From Sipunculus nudus (lineage: Eukaryota > Annelida > Sipuncula > Golfingiida > Sipunculidae), in NCBI GenBank assembly GCA_026874595.1, contig CM049313.1, forward strand, positions 61,304,659 to 61,368,658: a stretch of 64,000 nucleotides of DNA. Direction: 5' to 3'. A program made the translations under genes and the position numbers. A model generated the notes under the pieces. The model did no database searches. It was not told where the DNA came from and saw only the letters and a list, made by a program, of their open reading frames with translations. This document shows, one piece after another, positions 23,600-37,800 of this stretch. The first letter of the stretch is position 1, and each line of letters starts with the position of its first letter.

Positions 23600-26290
23600 C
23601 CCCCCCCCCCCCCCCCCACCACTTGCAAAATCCTGGATCCGCCCTGCTGGTTGCTGAGCTAATAGGAGCTAAAATGGCTGATAATTGTCTGTCTCAAAAT
23701 AACAATTTTTTTCTGCTGTCTTAAAATGGAAAAAACTATCTAAGATAAACATGACAAGCAAATTGTTAACAAGTGTCTGTTTTTTTTCGGGGGGGGGGGG
23801 TCATATTATTTCTAGTCATATTATTAAATATATCATTGGCCCAATCTTGTTAAAACTGTAGGATCTCATGAAATGATATACGTCTGCTTAAAAGATACAA
23901 TTCCAATTCGATGATCAATTCAAAATAACTGCTCGATAAGTTTGTGATATTACTGTTATTTCCGTGTCTCAGGACAACACATGAATCTATTTGGGAGAAA
24001 GTGGTACGATATAAAAAATACAAAACAAATGGTAAAACCATCAATCTTGTAAATTTTCCATGATCATTATACATATCAAATTTAAGGAGAGTCCAAATAT
24101 ATACAAGTAAAACTGTGTATGAAAGAAATACAGCAGGCGCCAAAGTTCTCATAATTATATGAACATCGAACCTTTCCAAGATGAACAATAAGAGCAAATG
24201 TCACGGGAATCCACTGATTAAATATTGAGATATTTGAGCTATTGTTTGAGGCTTTACTAAAATGGACCAATCGCAGTAAGGCTCAACAATTTAATAAGCA
24301 ATTTAAGTTCAAACTTTTCATGATGACGGATGTCTGTGTAAATGAGGTACATTATAATGGTCCCATTCGTGGTCACGTGTTTGTTCCTTTTCCTTAAACA
24401 TCTATAAGAGTCCAATTTGCATGGTGATCGAAAGCAGACCTCGCACAATATAATTAAGGTAATTGCGCAGGTGCTTGGACATCCCTGGGTGCTGCTCTGA
24501 CCCATATCCCTCCATTTGCTCGTGCGAATATATTCATTTCCAGATGGAGAGGTTTCTGCAAGAGACATTAAAAAATTTGCATAGAAACATATAAGTATTG
24601 TCTTGACGAGAAAAAAATCGTGTGTACGGTGTAGCTGTTCTTAAAAATTGATTTATGAAACTTTTAAATAAAACCGTAGCTGTCATTGAAAGCTAAATAG
24701 CTATAATTATAAACTTTCTACCAGGCAAAGAAAATTGTAAATGGCATAAGAGAAGTTTTATCACATTTTGTAGATTTTTTCCCTACAGATGATGTAGAAC
24801 AACACAGCAATTTAAGCTATTATCACTAAATGACCAAAAGGTTTGTCCGAATTTGGAATGGTTGTTGCTACTAAGCAAAACGTATACTGCCAATCTATTA
24901 GTTACGTGATAATCAAGGAGCTAGAACAGTCGCGGCCGCTACTGTAATTTCACCTTATGTCGATTTAGCCCCTGAGCGCGTCAAAATAACTTAACCAAGT
25001 GCCGACCAGACGTAGGCTGCTTGGCCCCCGTCTGGATCGTTAAACCAGAGAATAAGTTACGCTTTTTCACCCTGCCCTAGGACAGCCTTCTTTACCATAT
25101 TTGGGTAGCTTATTACTGGATCAGTCCATTTATAGTTAAGAGGGGTGTTAGGTAGCCCTGATATCTAACAACTTAAATGAGGAAAGCAGGTCGACGATCT
25201 CACGACGATGCGTGAAAATCGTGAAAAAAGTGCTGCTGTGAATTCGTGAAAGCATCCACTACAAGTTTCTGTCGAGGAAAGTTATCACTAAGGAATCGAA
25301 GGTAACCGTATTAAAAAATGTGAAGGCGTAGTGGCATATAGTAAGAAACGTATTGGCAACTAGAAATCTGCATTCTAAGGAATACAAGCCTCCGCCATGT
25401 GGGGGTCCAAATTGCGGGGTGCTCCGAATACTGTGTTTACACTTACTCATGCGGTCCACATTCCCAGATTCATTTGTGCATAAGTGACGGAAAATGTGCC
25501 GGATCATCACCGAAATCTAATCGGCCTATTCCCGAAGTGCCCTCCTAACGACATAACGTACCCAGAGGCCAAAATGAGAATACTAACAGCACTAACACTA
25601 ACAGGGATGTAAACTTATATTGTGTAGAATCCAGTTAAGGTTAGGTTCCTATCTGGCTATTGACAATGCCTATATGCATGTTTATTAATTGACTGACGGT
25701 GAGCGACAACCGCCGACCAGCACGCATAAAGCCGGATTTATATACGCAACGCCGTTTTGTGTACTGTACACGCTGCGTTTTCAAGGATCTTAACGCAGTT
25801 TGAAAAAGTTACAGAATATAATGTTATTTCTGGACGTAACGTCGACGAATCAGAAGAAGGGTTTTCCGACACGCTGTTCAAACGTGTGCTCAGCTACAAC
25901 CCGCTTAATTAAACGGGCTTAGGGGGCCACGTAATCATTTGATATGCTTGACCGAATCCAGGCCCCCTGCTCAGCTTCTGACATTTACAGGATTATCTAA
26001 TTATAACCATATAAGTATTTATTTTTACATCTATTGCTGGTTGATGAAAGCATATTAAATATATTTGTAGGAATACAAAATGCAGATCGACCAAACTACC
26101 AAAACCATAAACTCAATATATAAAGAAAACTTAGTTTTATAGACATGTTATAGATGAATTGTATTACAATACACATTTAATAAATAATTGATTACACTTA
26201 AAATAGGCAACCAACATGATTTAAATTATATATTTACTTTGTAACATGACCATATTGAGGCAAATTTTGACTTGATATTTCAAGCCGCCG
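23600..26290. other. Unassigned intergenic DNA
   Basis: A C-run and GGATCCGCC end near 23600-23645 suggest a hAT-type fragment. A 103-codon minus-strand frame at 24568-24257 was examined and not supported. Confidence 0.45.
25365..25550. repeat. Dispersed repeat shared with 45113-45345
   Basis: Shared words include CTAAGGAATACAAGCCTCCG, TTCATTTGTGCATAAGTGAC and ATTCCCGAAGTGC. Non-coding; family unknown. Confidence 0.6.
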
Positions 26291-26299
26291 ACTTTTTGC

Positions 26300-26576
26300 C
26301 AGTGGCGTTAATTTATCTTCGAGGGTGCGTGGGGGAGGGGGGGGGGGGCGGGGATGACTCGGAGTGGGAGGGTTATAATTGTTGGAACAATGTTTTAATA
26401 GACAGTAAGAATAAACTCAGAAATGGAACCAATTTAAAGTCTAATTCTAATTATTAATGATTCATTTCCAATATATAAATATTATTCACCGAAAAGCAGG
26501 GGAGATGATTACATTGGCCTTCCCCTTTATAAAAAGTGAGGGTTATATACCCCATATCCCTATATTGACGCCCCTG
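26300..26576. mobile_element. hAT MITE, copy 1
   Basis: Ends CAGTGGCGTTAAT and ATTGACGCCCCTG. Flanks CTTTTTGC / CTTTTTGA match at 7 of 8 positions. Contains a G-run but no TA array. Confidence 0.82.
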
Positions 26577-27017
26577 CTTTTTGAAAAACCTAGCCGAGCC
26601 ATGAATGTCGGCTGCCGACTGAAGTCTGACAAGTTTTGTCAATTATTACTGGTATATCGCCCATACTCAATGTGTTTACAGTTTCTAAGCCATTTTAGTG
26701 CTTGAAACGAGAGCCTGTGGCTGACAGGGATACAGGCCCAGTGCCCCGGTATCAAGGAAAATGCGGGAACCAGATGGTATTTGACCTCAATAACTTCCAG
26801 CGACATAGTAATGTTTTTGTATTCAGATAACTGTAGATTTGACTATGCCTTCGTCCCCAAGCTTGTTCCCCTAATTGAAATGATATATAATTCCTTTTTA
26901 ATATATATATACCATGCATAGTACAACTTCTCTTAAACATGAAAAACTGTGCTATCTCGGCTGTCTTGTACCGAGGGTATACGCATGGTTAAAACTCTTT
27001 TCTTCATTATTATATAC

Positions 27018-27237
27018 TTAACCCCATGTATGAACAGATAGCGTAAACTTCGGGACAGCTTGCTGCAAGAGAAGCTCACATACCCCAGTCGACAGCAGTC
27101 TGTATCTGGAAATCAGCTGGGCGGTCGCCATCTTTATCTCCATTAATGCCAGCCTCTTTCCGATACACTGACGCGGGCCCATCCCAAAAGGTAAGTGACT
27201 GAAGGGGCTGCGGTCTGCCATAGCAGCAAGGCTGAAT
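27018..27237 (-). CDS. P450 exon 13 (heme loop and stop)
   Basis: Starts at acceptor CTGTAG/A and encodes PFSHLPFGMGPRQCIG with the heme-ligand Cys, the L-helix, and a short tail ending HTWG-stop. A donor-like GTATGTGAG after RLLSTG could lead to an unseen last exon. Confidence 0.92.
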
Positions 27238-28743
27238 CTACAGTCATAATAATAATATTTTTTAGCACTGCATCAAGTCTATAAAGAGCTGACCAATGAA
27301 ACAGCAAGATCGCTATTTACCTCAGTCAACACTTATGACATTAACGACCATGCCAAAAAAATAACAGTTAAACCATGAAAAAAAATCTGTTTTACGAATT
27401 CACAGGAAAGTAGCAAACGTTCATAATCTGCAGGTTTACAGACTGTATGATAGCATTGTCATACAACACAATAAACAAATGCAAATAAAACGTTGCCAGT
27501 ATACACACAGAAGGCACTTAGACTCGCCTTTGTGGGTTAAACGTAAATGGATCTTGCCAAACGTCTGGGTCATGATGTAAAGCATAGATTGGAGTGACCA
27601 CAGTGGCGCCTTCGGGAATATGAATGTCCTTTATTCTTATGTCATGTGATGCTTCACGGGTCACCCTAAAACACAACATATACATCTTTGATATAAAGAA
27701 TAGGTTCAAGATTATGATTGTATAAATTCGGTTTCGTACGTTATACATTTTTAAAATGTTTCAAAAAACATTTTTACCATTAATTGATGAAGGAAAATAG
27801 AGAGCAGTAAAAGGGAAAAGTTAAATCCTTTGAAATATATACAGTGAAATCTCACTAACACGACCACATATGGGAACAGCCGTCATATGACGGTAGTTTT
27901 AAGGTATACCCATCATCCATCCGTCCGTCCGTCTGTCCGTCCGTCCGTCCGTAACTTTTAGTGTCGCCGCGATAACTTACCGGGGCTTTTCACCAAACTC
28001 ACCACAACTATTTACCAACAGATTATCTCACCCTAGTTCACTAGGCTACTTTGTGGTGTCGCCGAGATAGCTTATGAAGAGTATGAAAGATTTTGATAAA
28101 ACTCATCAGAAATGCTAATCAACTTTACATCTCGCTCAAGTTTGATTTCCAGCAAAATCCATGCATGTTTAATGAGGTCAGAGTTCACCGCACTTTGGAG
28201 GCACCTAAGTGACCTACCAAAAATCCCATGGATTTTCATGAAACTCGTTATACATATTTACCAATAGAGGTTCTCACCTGAATTACCTTCTAATCTAAAT
28301 TCACGCATATTTAATGAGGTGAGAGGTCACCAGATATATACACGACGGGCGTATTACGAACGTTTGCGGTGCTCTTGTTTTTTTTCAGTCGTCGAACATG
28401 ATTTTACAATTAATTCCTACCACAAATATGAAATCATGTCGGAGATACCTTGCAACAGGGGGATACATTCTCAGCGTCTCCTGGACACACTGATCGAGGT
28501 AGCACATCTTAGATATGTTCTCCAGGGAAATTCCCTGCAAGAAGGGTACAGCGGTCTTTTTTTTTTAATTTTTTAGCCGGTTCATCAACTTTAAGCTCGT
28601 TGGCAGCCTGTTATACTTTATATGCAGCGCATAATCGTTTCTTGGCTTCTAATATCTGTCTATGCTTTTTACTAACAAAAACGAGATTCTATAATCTGGA
28701 AGGCTGATACGCCTTAAATAGTAAAACATCTGCCATGCCAAAG

Positions 28744-28796
<53 letters not shown>

Positions 28797-29801
28797 AACT
28801 TTCGTTCCGGACTCTTCAATTTGAAAATTATGCAAACGCGACTGTAAGACGTATAACCAGTCTTGTAAAAATTTGCAAATAAATATGGATCCGAAATGCC
28901 GGGCAGCGTAATTACCTTTACATTTTTTTTTCAGATTAGGCTTCTCATAGGCATATTACGACTTCAGTGCTTTATTCCAAATTTTAGATTGAATAAAATA
29001 TATGAAGAACATTAACAACGATTTGCACTTTCTTGCCTCCAATGTTTATTTATCCGAGAATGTTTATGGTTTCGATTTGGGCATTCTCACGGACGGGTCG
29101 ATCAAATATAAGGAAAAATGTACATTTTCTATTGCGCAGCATACATGACTGAAATTCAATAAACCATCTCACTCCGTGGGTTTGTTCGACGTCTTTTATC
29201 TCTTGGTAAAGTTTTTCCTGTACCTCCGGGTTTTCGGCCAGGGAATGCATCAAGAAAGCCATAGTAGACGCTGTCGTGTCATAGCCGGCCACGAGAAAGA
29301 TAATACACTGGGCAAGAAGGTCCGCACTGGTCAGCCCTACATGAGAATAAATGTTCACATGTAATTGTAGCCAGTATACTTCAACCTAAAGCATGCATGC
29401 GCTAATGATGTGATATGTGACATTTTCATTAATTTCTCTCTTATATATCTGTAAAGTCCTAAGATAGAAGGCCACAAACGTGAAGAATGACGATTCTTCT
29501 ATATCAGTATTGATGAACAATATTATATGAATTAAGTAAATATTCCGAAGACACACATGTACACAATAAGAAACTAGCTTCCAGTCACGTGTAATTTTTA
29601 TATATCCTGTATAAATAAACGCAAAAAAATTATTACACTTTTAAGTGTGCAAATTAAACAGAGACGGTTGCAACCTTTTTGCTTCTCCTTTTCTGAAATT
29701 TCTATATGATCAGAAATGTCAGCCAGGCCCTCTTCGTCTAGGTTTTCTTTGTACGCATTTAGCATACATTGCAGCAAGTCATGATATTCCTAGAACCATG
29801 T

Positions 29802-29859
<58 letters not shown>

Positions 29860-30157
29860 AATCAACTACCAGGTAGTTAAAAAAATTGCTACATGACCAA
29901 TATAAGAAATAAGGCACATTATATATAAAATAGCAAAGACAGTCATGAATGTACATATAATTAATCCAGGAAACCATCCATATACAAGGTATGCAAGTGT
30001 TTTTAAACATACGGATCATTTATTGCCAGAAATTGACTCGCCAGCCAACCTAAATCCGGATATGTATTTTAATATCCGCTTTAAGATGATAAAGTAACAA
30101 TTAGGTATATATGCGGCATGCTTCCCCGCATCCTACTATAATTTGAGGATTTGGGCG

Positions 30158-30189
<32 letters not shown>

Positions 30190-30241
30190 CGTTTATATAT
30201 TTATATATATATTCAAATTCAAACGTTCGAGGGTCCTCTAA

Positions 30242-30279
<38 letters not shown>

Positions 30280-31801
30280 TAATTCATATATATATATATA
30301 TAACGTGAACATGGCTTTATATACAGTCCTGTACGATAACCTTAAAACTGAATTCTACTGTATATTACCATTACTGTACTGTGCCTTTAAATTATAGGTT
30401 AATTCTAATAATGATGATATGTATATGGCATGTATATCACTGTGTTACAAAAAGAAACTCACCAAGCTAGATTTGTGCACAATTTATAAACATACACAAA
30501 AAACATAAACAAACTTGCCTCTTTAGTCTTCTTTCTTTCTTCAACTACCTTTGTCAGAAAATGTTCAAAGTATCCATACACTTTCGTGTTAACTGATGTT
30601 ACTCCGAGAAACTTCATTAATTTCAGTAAGAAAGGAAACATCACTAAAAAATGAAACATTGGTATAAAACCCTCCAGAGTAGACAGAAAATGTCAGTTGA
30701 ATACACTATAAAGTAGACATTAATCTAATAAAAAATAGTTTGAAAACGCCATTCGAAGGACTTTCATTATATTAGACCAAATCAACGTTCGAGGGTCCTA
30801 AAATGATATTGAAAACGTATCCTGCACTACAAAATACCTATGGCTGTGGGTTGTCTTGACATGAACACAGACGGATCTGCTATATATGGTTATAGACCAT
30901 AATGATAGTAACATATGTATCGGTCCGTCAATGGACTCTATATATACGTCCTATGGTATATCTATTTGACGGACGGAGGCCAACATCCGCCCAACAGATA
31001 TAATAGGACTCTGGGTCCTTTAATTGACAACAACCTGTCTGTGTAAATAATGGTGTCCTTCAGTACAGATCTCATGTAAATAAAATCGTATCTAACCTGA
31101 CCCTGGTAAAAATGCCCCATAAATATGTTTTATTTACTTGGGATGAACAGTTTTGCCGACCCAATGCTGGGAAAAAACTTGGAAGCATTTTCGAGGAAAG
31201 GGTCCATGACGTCCCTTTTAGAATCCAGTTCAAGTCCAAAAGCCGACCTTGCAATGACATCCATTGCGAATGCACCGGTCAGACTAATAAAAACATGTGA
31301 GAATAAACAAAGTAAAGACTTTGTATCATGTATTAGCGATGAACGAATTTACACAGATTATACTCTTAGTTGTACGCAGAGATGACTTCGTTGATTTGTT
31401 TTTATTCCTTCCCTGCATTATTCAACACAAGTTAGTCACACTACCAAAGAATGGATGTTCGACCGAAAAGTTCATATGTATGATACATGTGTGTTTATAT
31501 GAGTTTATATATATATATATATGGCATCAGATAATAGCAATGCTATTGACCTTTTTGCTTCAAACCCGTCCGAATGTCCACATACTTCACTCAAATTTCT
31601 GAGAAACCTTCTTATACATTGTGAAATATCATGCTCCATCTGGAAAGCATAATGTAATAAGATTATACCCATTGTGTAAGGTAAAGGCTCTATATATATA
31701 TATATATACTTATGTTAGTTCTAAATATGACACGGCTATGATATTAAACATGTTTTACTAAAATAAGAAAGCAAGGCTTCGTATGAATAAAACGTTAGCC
31801 A

Positions 31802-31892
<91 letters not shown>

Positions 31893-34800
31893 ACTGTGAT
31901 GCGTCAAATTTTCCCTTCACTAATTTGTGCACTGACACATGGGTGCATTGTCACTCGCTGGTTTTTGCTGTTCTGGTTAAGTGAGTGCTTTTTGTAATAA
32001 GGTGGCCTCCTGTTGTAGGCACACTTTGTTACAACCTGAGATCAAACGCTGGGGTCGCTCGGGTCAGTAAATACATAGGTCACCAGTTCAGAGGTGATGA
32101 TGATATGTGGGTAAATTGCTTAACTAGCGTGTCGAAATTGATAAATATTCATAGGGCTACCGAGCACCTTTCGTATTGTTTACCTGAATAGTCAGTACCT
32201 ATCAGCAGGGTCCGGTATGAAAGGGGCTCCAAGGCTTTGGTCCTTTACACTTGAAACCAACGAAAAGGGATCTCCAGCAGAAGCTGCAGGTTTTAGATTG
32301 TCATCGAAAGCTTTGGGTTGAATTATGACTGTAATTTTAGACACTTTCTTTTAACTCTCAGTATGAACACAGATTTATAATACTTGAAGTAGACTTTTGA
32401 AAAGAGTAAACTTATTTGTAATCGCCAGTGCACAGTTGTGTTGAGAGGCATATTTTTTATTACACAAAAAGAAACATAAATATATATATACAGACGAAGC
32501 CGCTTAATTGCAAGAGGCTTTTGTCAAGCAAATTTGTTGCAATTAACCGAAGTTGCATTTAGGCGAAGTTTACCGTCTACCATGTGTAAGGGGAAGCCGT
32601 TTGATCGATTGATCGACCGAATATCTTATTATTTTGGCATTTGTTCTGTAATACTATTCGTATTGTGATAAAGAATAAAAACACCATTATTAGATAACTT
32701 TTATTAAAAAATAAAAACATATGCAAGAGAACACATTAAAAGCCAAGCCATACAGAGTTATTTAAGATCACATATATTAACAAAGGCAATATACTTTTCT
32801 GTGTAATCTTGGATGATTGTCTCCCTCTGAGCGATTATTCGAGAAATCTGTGACTAAGACACGGCGAACTTCTTTGAAATGTCGACTTGTTGAACCCTTA
32901 GGTCTTTCAACTTGATAACTTCATACTTGTCAGCCAAGGAGAAATTTGCTGGTCTTTTGTAGAAGAGATGTTTTGACAAGACATAACGAACATAAGGAGT
33001 TAACAATGTAAGATTATATAAGAGTCTTTGACAATTCTATTATGAGTATCATCAAAGGAACAAACCATGGGACAGCTAGCACACAAAGTTTGTTTGACAA
33101 ACAAACTCAAGCTAATTAAGATAGCTCTCATGATCAATGTGTTTAATATGCGTGACGTATTTTTTACCTACCATTTTAACCAACCCATTTCAAAGAGATG
33201 TGTGCTGTGACCGTATCGTACTGCATCACCGAGCACAGGTTAATTAAGGTCCTTTGTACACATGTGCACCTGCAGTTATATATATATATATAGGGCTACT
33301 ATATATATACACACACAAAAATGCATAAATAGGCAATGTATAACAAGGTGACATGAACATTTAAAAACAAAAAGAAAATCTTTCAACACCATGTAACTTA
33401 TTTTTAACATACTTAAAGTATAAAGGAAAATGCATGATATTAAATATATATTGATAAAGAATGTGTCAATATTTGCACAACATATGGCAGACATCAGTAA
33501 AAAAATAAACAAACAAAAAAAAACTAAATCTGACTGCACTGGTAAGTTCGCATGTAAATTCCAATGAAAAATTAATATTCTATACCCACAATCATTTTTA
33601 GTCTGGTCTAGATGGTTTCATGTTTTGAAAGTTTTCCTTTTGATATTGCAACCTGTTTTTTTTTCAATAGAATGGTAAGTTCTAATCCATTAAATGGCAC
33701 TGTTGATTGACAATGATTGTATTCAAGTACTCTGTCCACAAGTATCACACTCCACAATATCTTGTTGCCATCATAAAATACTATATTCTAGGTGTAGATA
33801 TATCTTTTCTATAAGATTTGCATATATAGTTTTTACAGGTTTTGTCATTTGTAGTATGTTATCAATTTTAAATTCTGAGGTAGAATCGTCTTGGTTGTTT
33901 CTTATTTCTTGTTTCCATTTTGCTGGTATTGAGTGTTTATAATATTTTTATAAGTCAATATTTTTATATCAATGACATAAATATGTTCTATTTCACCAGG
34001 AGTGTAGAATACATAAGAATTGTTCACCTTCTTTGTTAAATTATGAATGAATCTGATACCTGCTTTGCACCAAGTTTTATTAAATACAATTTTGTCCACC
34101 TATTTTAAGGTGAGAGTAAATCCACAGAGATTGATTTAAATAATCATTTATTGTGCCTGGAGTATGATAGACATATTTTTCACCAATCATACAACACTTC
34201 TTCCTCGAACAAAGTATTCTTACTGAGAAAACAGAGTAGATCCAGATCTTCAGCTTTTACATTGCTTTTAAATAAATATTCACTCAAATTATTAAAACTA
34301 CAGTCAACTAGCTGTCTCCATCCTTGTTTCAAATCTAAGCTCAATAATCTATTCAACTTAGCAATTTTAGTTGCTTGTAATTTTGACCATATGTCAACCA
34401 TGTTTAAACCCCCATAATTCTTAGATGCTTTCATAGTTAATCTTTTTACTTTATTTTTTTGTTATTCGATATGAAATTAAAAAGCTTGCTTTCAACCTTT
34501 TTTTAAAAAATGTTCCTGGAGTTTTAGGTAAAATAGAAAACTGGTACTGCAGCTATGATATCAAATCTGATTTAATGACTGTGATCTTACCAACTGATGT
34601 TAACTCTCTTTTGGACCAAATATTAATTTGTTGCTTAATGTTATTTAATAATGGCAAAAAGTTCATTTCATAAAAATTTTGGAGTGTACTATCAATCTTA
34701 ATACCTATAGTTGTAACCGGTTCTTTTGTCCATTTCAGACCAAGTTATATTATCTCAAGTTATATTATTCATGATTACCATTGGGCATAATTGCTGTTTT

Positions 34801-37800
34801 TTCTGTTTATTTTTAAACCACTTACGTTTTGAAATCTTTCTAAATCTTCTTTTGAAATTGTTCTAAAGCCTCTTTAACCACCGGTTGTCCATCTCTAACA
34901 AATAATGTAGTATCATCCGCATATTGAGAAATAATATGTTTCACACTTCCAATCTCTATGCCTTATTGTTATTGTCTTTAATTTTTGCAGCAAGCAGTTC
35001 TTCGTCGCAGGGTACGTCAACTAGGCCGAGAGAGCGCTCGGGTGTGGTCGGCGGGAGAGAGGGCGCTCCATGATTTCCAACAAATCTCGCGTTTTACAGT
35101 TTAGAGTAGATACTTTTTGTAATAGCCAAAGTAAACGCATTAAAGATAGGATTATCTTATATGCTGGTCTCTGTCATTATTGTGGGCCTTGACGGAATGT
35201 GTGTGTGCACGAGCACGTGGTTCAGACAGACAGATATAACGAAGTCAAATGACCATGTTGAGTCTTAAAAAAGGAATCCGCTTGATGGACATCAAAACAA
35301 AGTAGTAACCGGTTTCAGTATGTTTGTCGGAGGTCCCCCTTGTACCACACGACATGGCTGTTTCATCTAATTTCAACTGTAAAGTTTATATGATTGAAAA
35401 TTACAGTTTATATGATTGAAAACCTATAAGGGCTGACACTGGTAATAAGCCTTCCGCCAGATGGCATCTGAATTCACAGCTGGGTTAATTTTCTGAATTG
35501 AAAAGAATTCCCTAAATATTACAAGGCTAATATCCAAAACTAAATATAGCTGAAAAATTTTAATTTTTGTTTAGATTAATCTCTTATACTGTTTAAACTT
35601 TTAGTGTAAATATAGATTCTTAATGAATATAAATTCAAAGTGACGTTTCGATATGAGAAGGGAATTCATTCACTTGAGTAAATTCAACAGAAAAAAAATC
35701 AGACAAAGGTAAATAATTTTTTTATATAATCAAAGCGTTTTTGCTATAGGAAGTCCTAGATGTTAACAAATAATTTTAAAATCACGCGTGTGTCCGTATT
35801 TGAGACATAATTTTTGTCACTGAAATTGACAAAAAAAGTCCTCGCTTAGATGGCTACAGACAAAAGTCCCCGGTTGACACACAATATAAGTAAGGGTGTG
35901 TCCGTGGGAACATTGCGAAACATGAACGTATTGGTGAAAAGTTAGAAATTAAATATCGTTTTTTTTTTTTTTTTTTTTTGTAATAAATGTAAAGAAAGAC
36001 CAAATATATATACATGTCGTCGATGAGACTCCTCACGCGGCGGTTATACACTTCAGTCGTTATATGTCTCCTAAGATTTTAACCGCAGCTTTTTATAGCA
36101 AGATTCGCCGGGTTTCACCACCAGGGCTGGCACAGGGCAAAGAATTGTAATCAGACCAATGACAGCATGGAAATACTTGCTATACCAGGCAGTGGCTACA
36201 GCGAAGGAGATCTAGAACGACTGCAGTGTATAACCGCTGAATAAAGAGTATAGGTATGGTCGTGATTCATATTCATGGGAGTATCATAGTCCATCGATTC
36301 CGTTGTCCCCCTTAACTCACCATTTTAAGTTTGCTTGAAGTAAACGCAGGCGTCAGTAAGTGTCGAAGACGGCGCCATCTATTGCCCGTGGCATGAAACA
36401 AGCTCTGTTCAATTTTCCCGCCACCTTGGAATACAAGCTGAAGTAGGAAGAGTTAATAGTTTAGTCAATGAACCATTTTTATCAATAGAGGTTAGACATA
36501 ATGTTATCAAGATTCTCACTTGAAATAGATTCATTTATTGTGTGTTAGCGTGCAAGTAAAACCGCACCCGACTCCACCAATTGCAAAGTGTCATATATAC
36601 ACCACAAATCCAAGATGGCCGTCATTATAAGGAATTAAATATTTAAATGGCCATAATTTCATAACTAAATGATTAAGAAACACATTTAAGTTAACATTTC
36701 CGACAAGCATTAGAACTGTCCGTTCATTTGGCGACATTTCTGAGGTCATAAAAGCTAGGTAGGCGTACATTTCATGCAATAAGGGCAAGTTCAATGTCAA
36801 ATTTGGCAGGGAAAAGTCAAAGTCGGCTTTATATGGCAGCTTTTTTCCACAAAGTGTTATAAGAACATCTTAAGTGTCATTTCCACTGGACTTTAATGGT
36901 CGTGTAATTCTGATAGGCAAAGGACCAAGGGAAGTTGGAAACACTTCAAACACTCACCATGTCACTTTCTTTCAATATCATGGAGAGTGTTGCTATTTTC
37001 TTCCTAATTTAACTTTGACCTTGACCTTGAGGCATTATATGCAATCAGAAGTAACGCCAATCAATGGGTTTTATCAAGTTAGTGGGAAATAACAATTGTA
37101 ATGCGTTTCCAAGTCATTTTGTTGCGAAAACATGCTATATCATATAAATTTTTGCTTTATCTATTCAAAGATAAGATCGACCTTGACCTTACAGCATAAT
37201 ATTCACCTTTTATGACCTCAGATGTATCAACAAGTGAATGGGCATCCCAATGTCAAATGGAAATGACACTTGGTTTTTATCACACTTCATTGATAAAAAA
37301 ATGCTATATCATGGCGAGTTTGGCTTTTTCCTGCCCAATTTGACGTTGACCTTGACCTTAATTACTGTATGATATGTACCTTTTATGACCTCAGAATAGT
37401 CACCATATAAACGGACATCCTAATATTAGTTGGAAATGACAACTTTAATTTGTTTCTATGTCACTTAGTCATTGAATTATGACCATTTAATTATTTACCC
37501 TTCTTATGGCAGCTATCTTGGATTTGGGGTGAAAAAAAACACTTTCCAGTGAATGGAATGAGGTTTTATTTGTGCATTAGGACACTATAAACTAGATATT
37601 TCTTGGCCCCGCAGATGCCATAGTATCCCAAGACAAGTAACCCCCCACCCCCCCCCCCCCCCCCAAAGCCCTTGATACGATGCATCTAACCTGTAAGTTT
37701 GGTGACTGTACCAACAATTTGTTTTTGAGTTATTGCCGTAATTTCATTTAAACATTATTGCTGCTGTGACCTTGAAAAATGTATCAAGGTCATCCATGTT

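Noticed and set aside
24257-24568. 103-codon minus-strand ORF with a possible acceptor (CTCTTGCAG)
   Set aside because: No homologous motif, partner exon or clear donor in phase.
27060-27105. A mini-intron GTATGTGAG...TTGCAG in P450 exon 13
   Set aside because: It would be only about 25 nt, too short to splice. Kept as read-through, with the donor noted as a possible real intron start.
32200-32310. Reading this stretch as the P450 C-helix exon (WSPFHTGPC)
   Set aside because: The frame hits a stop and breaks phase; the true C-helix exon is at 36437-36321 with WRRLR.
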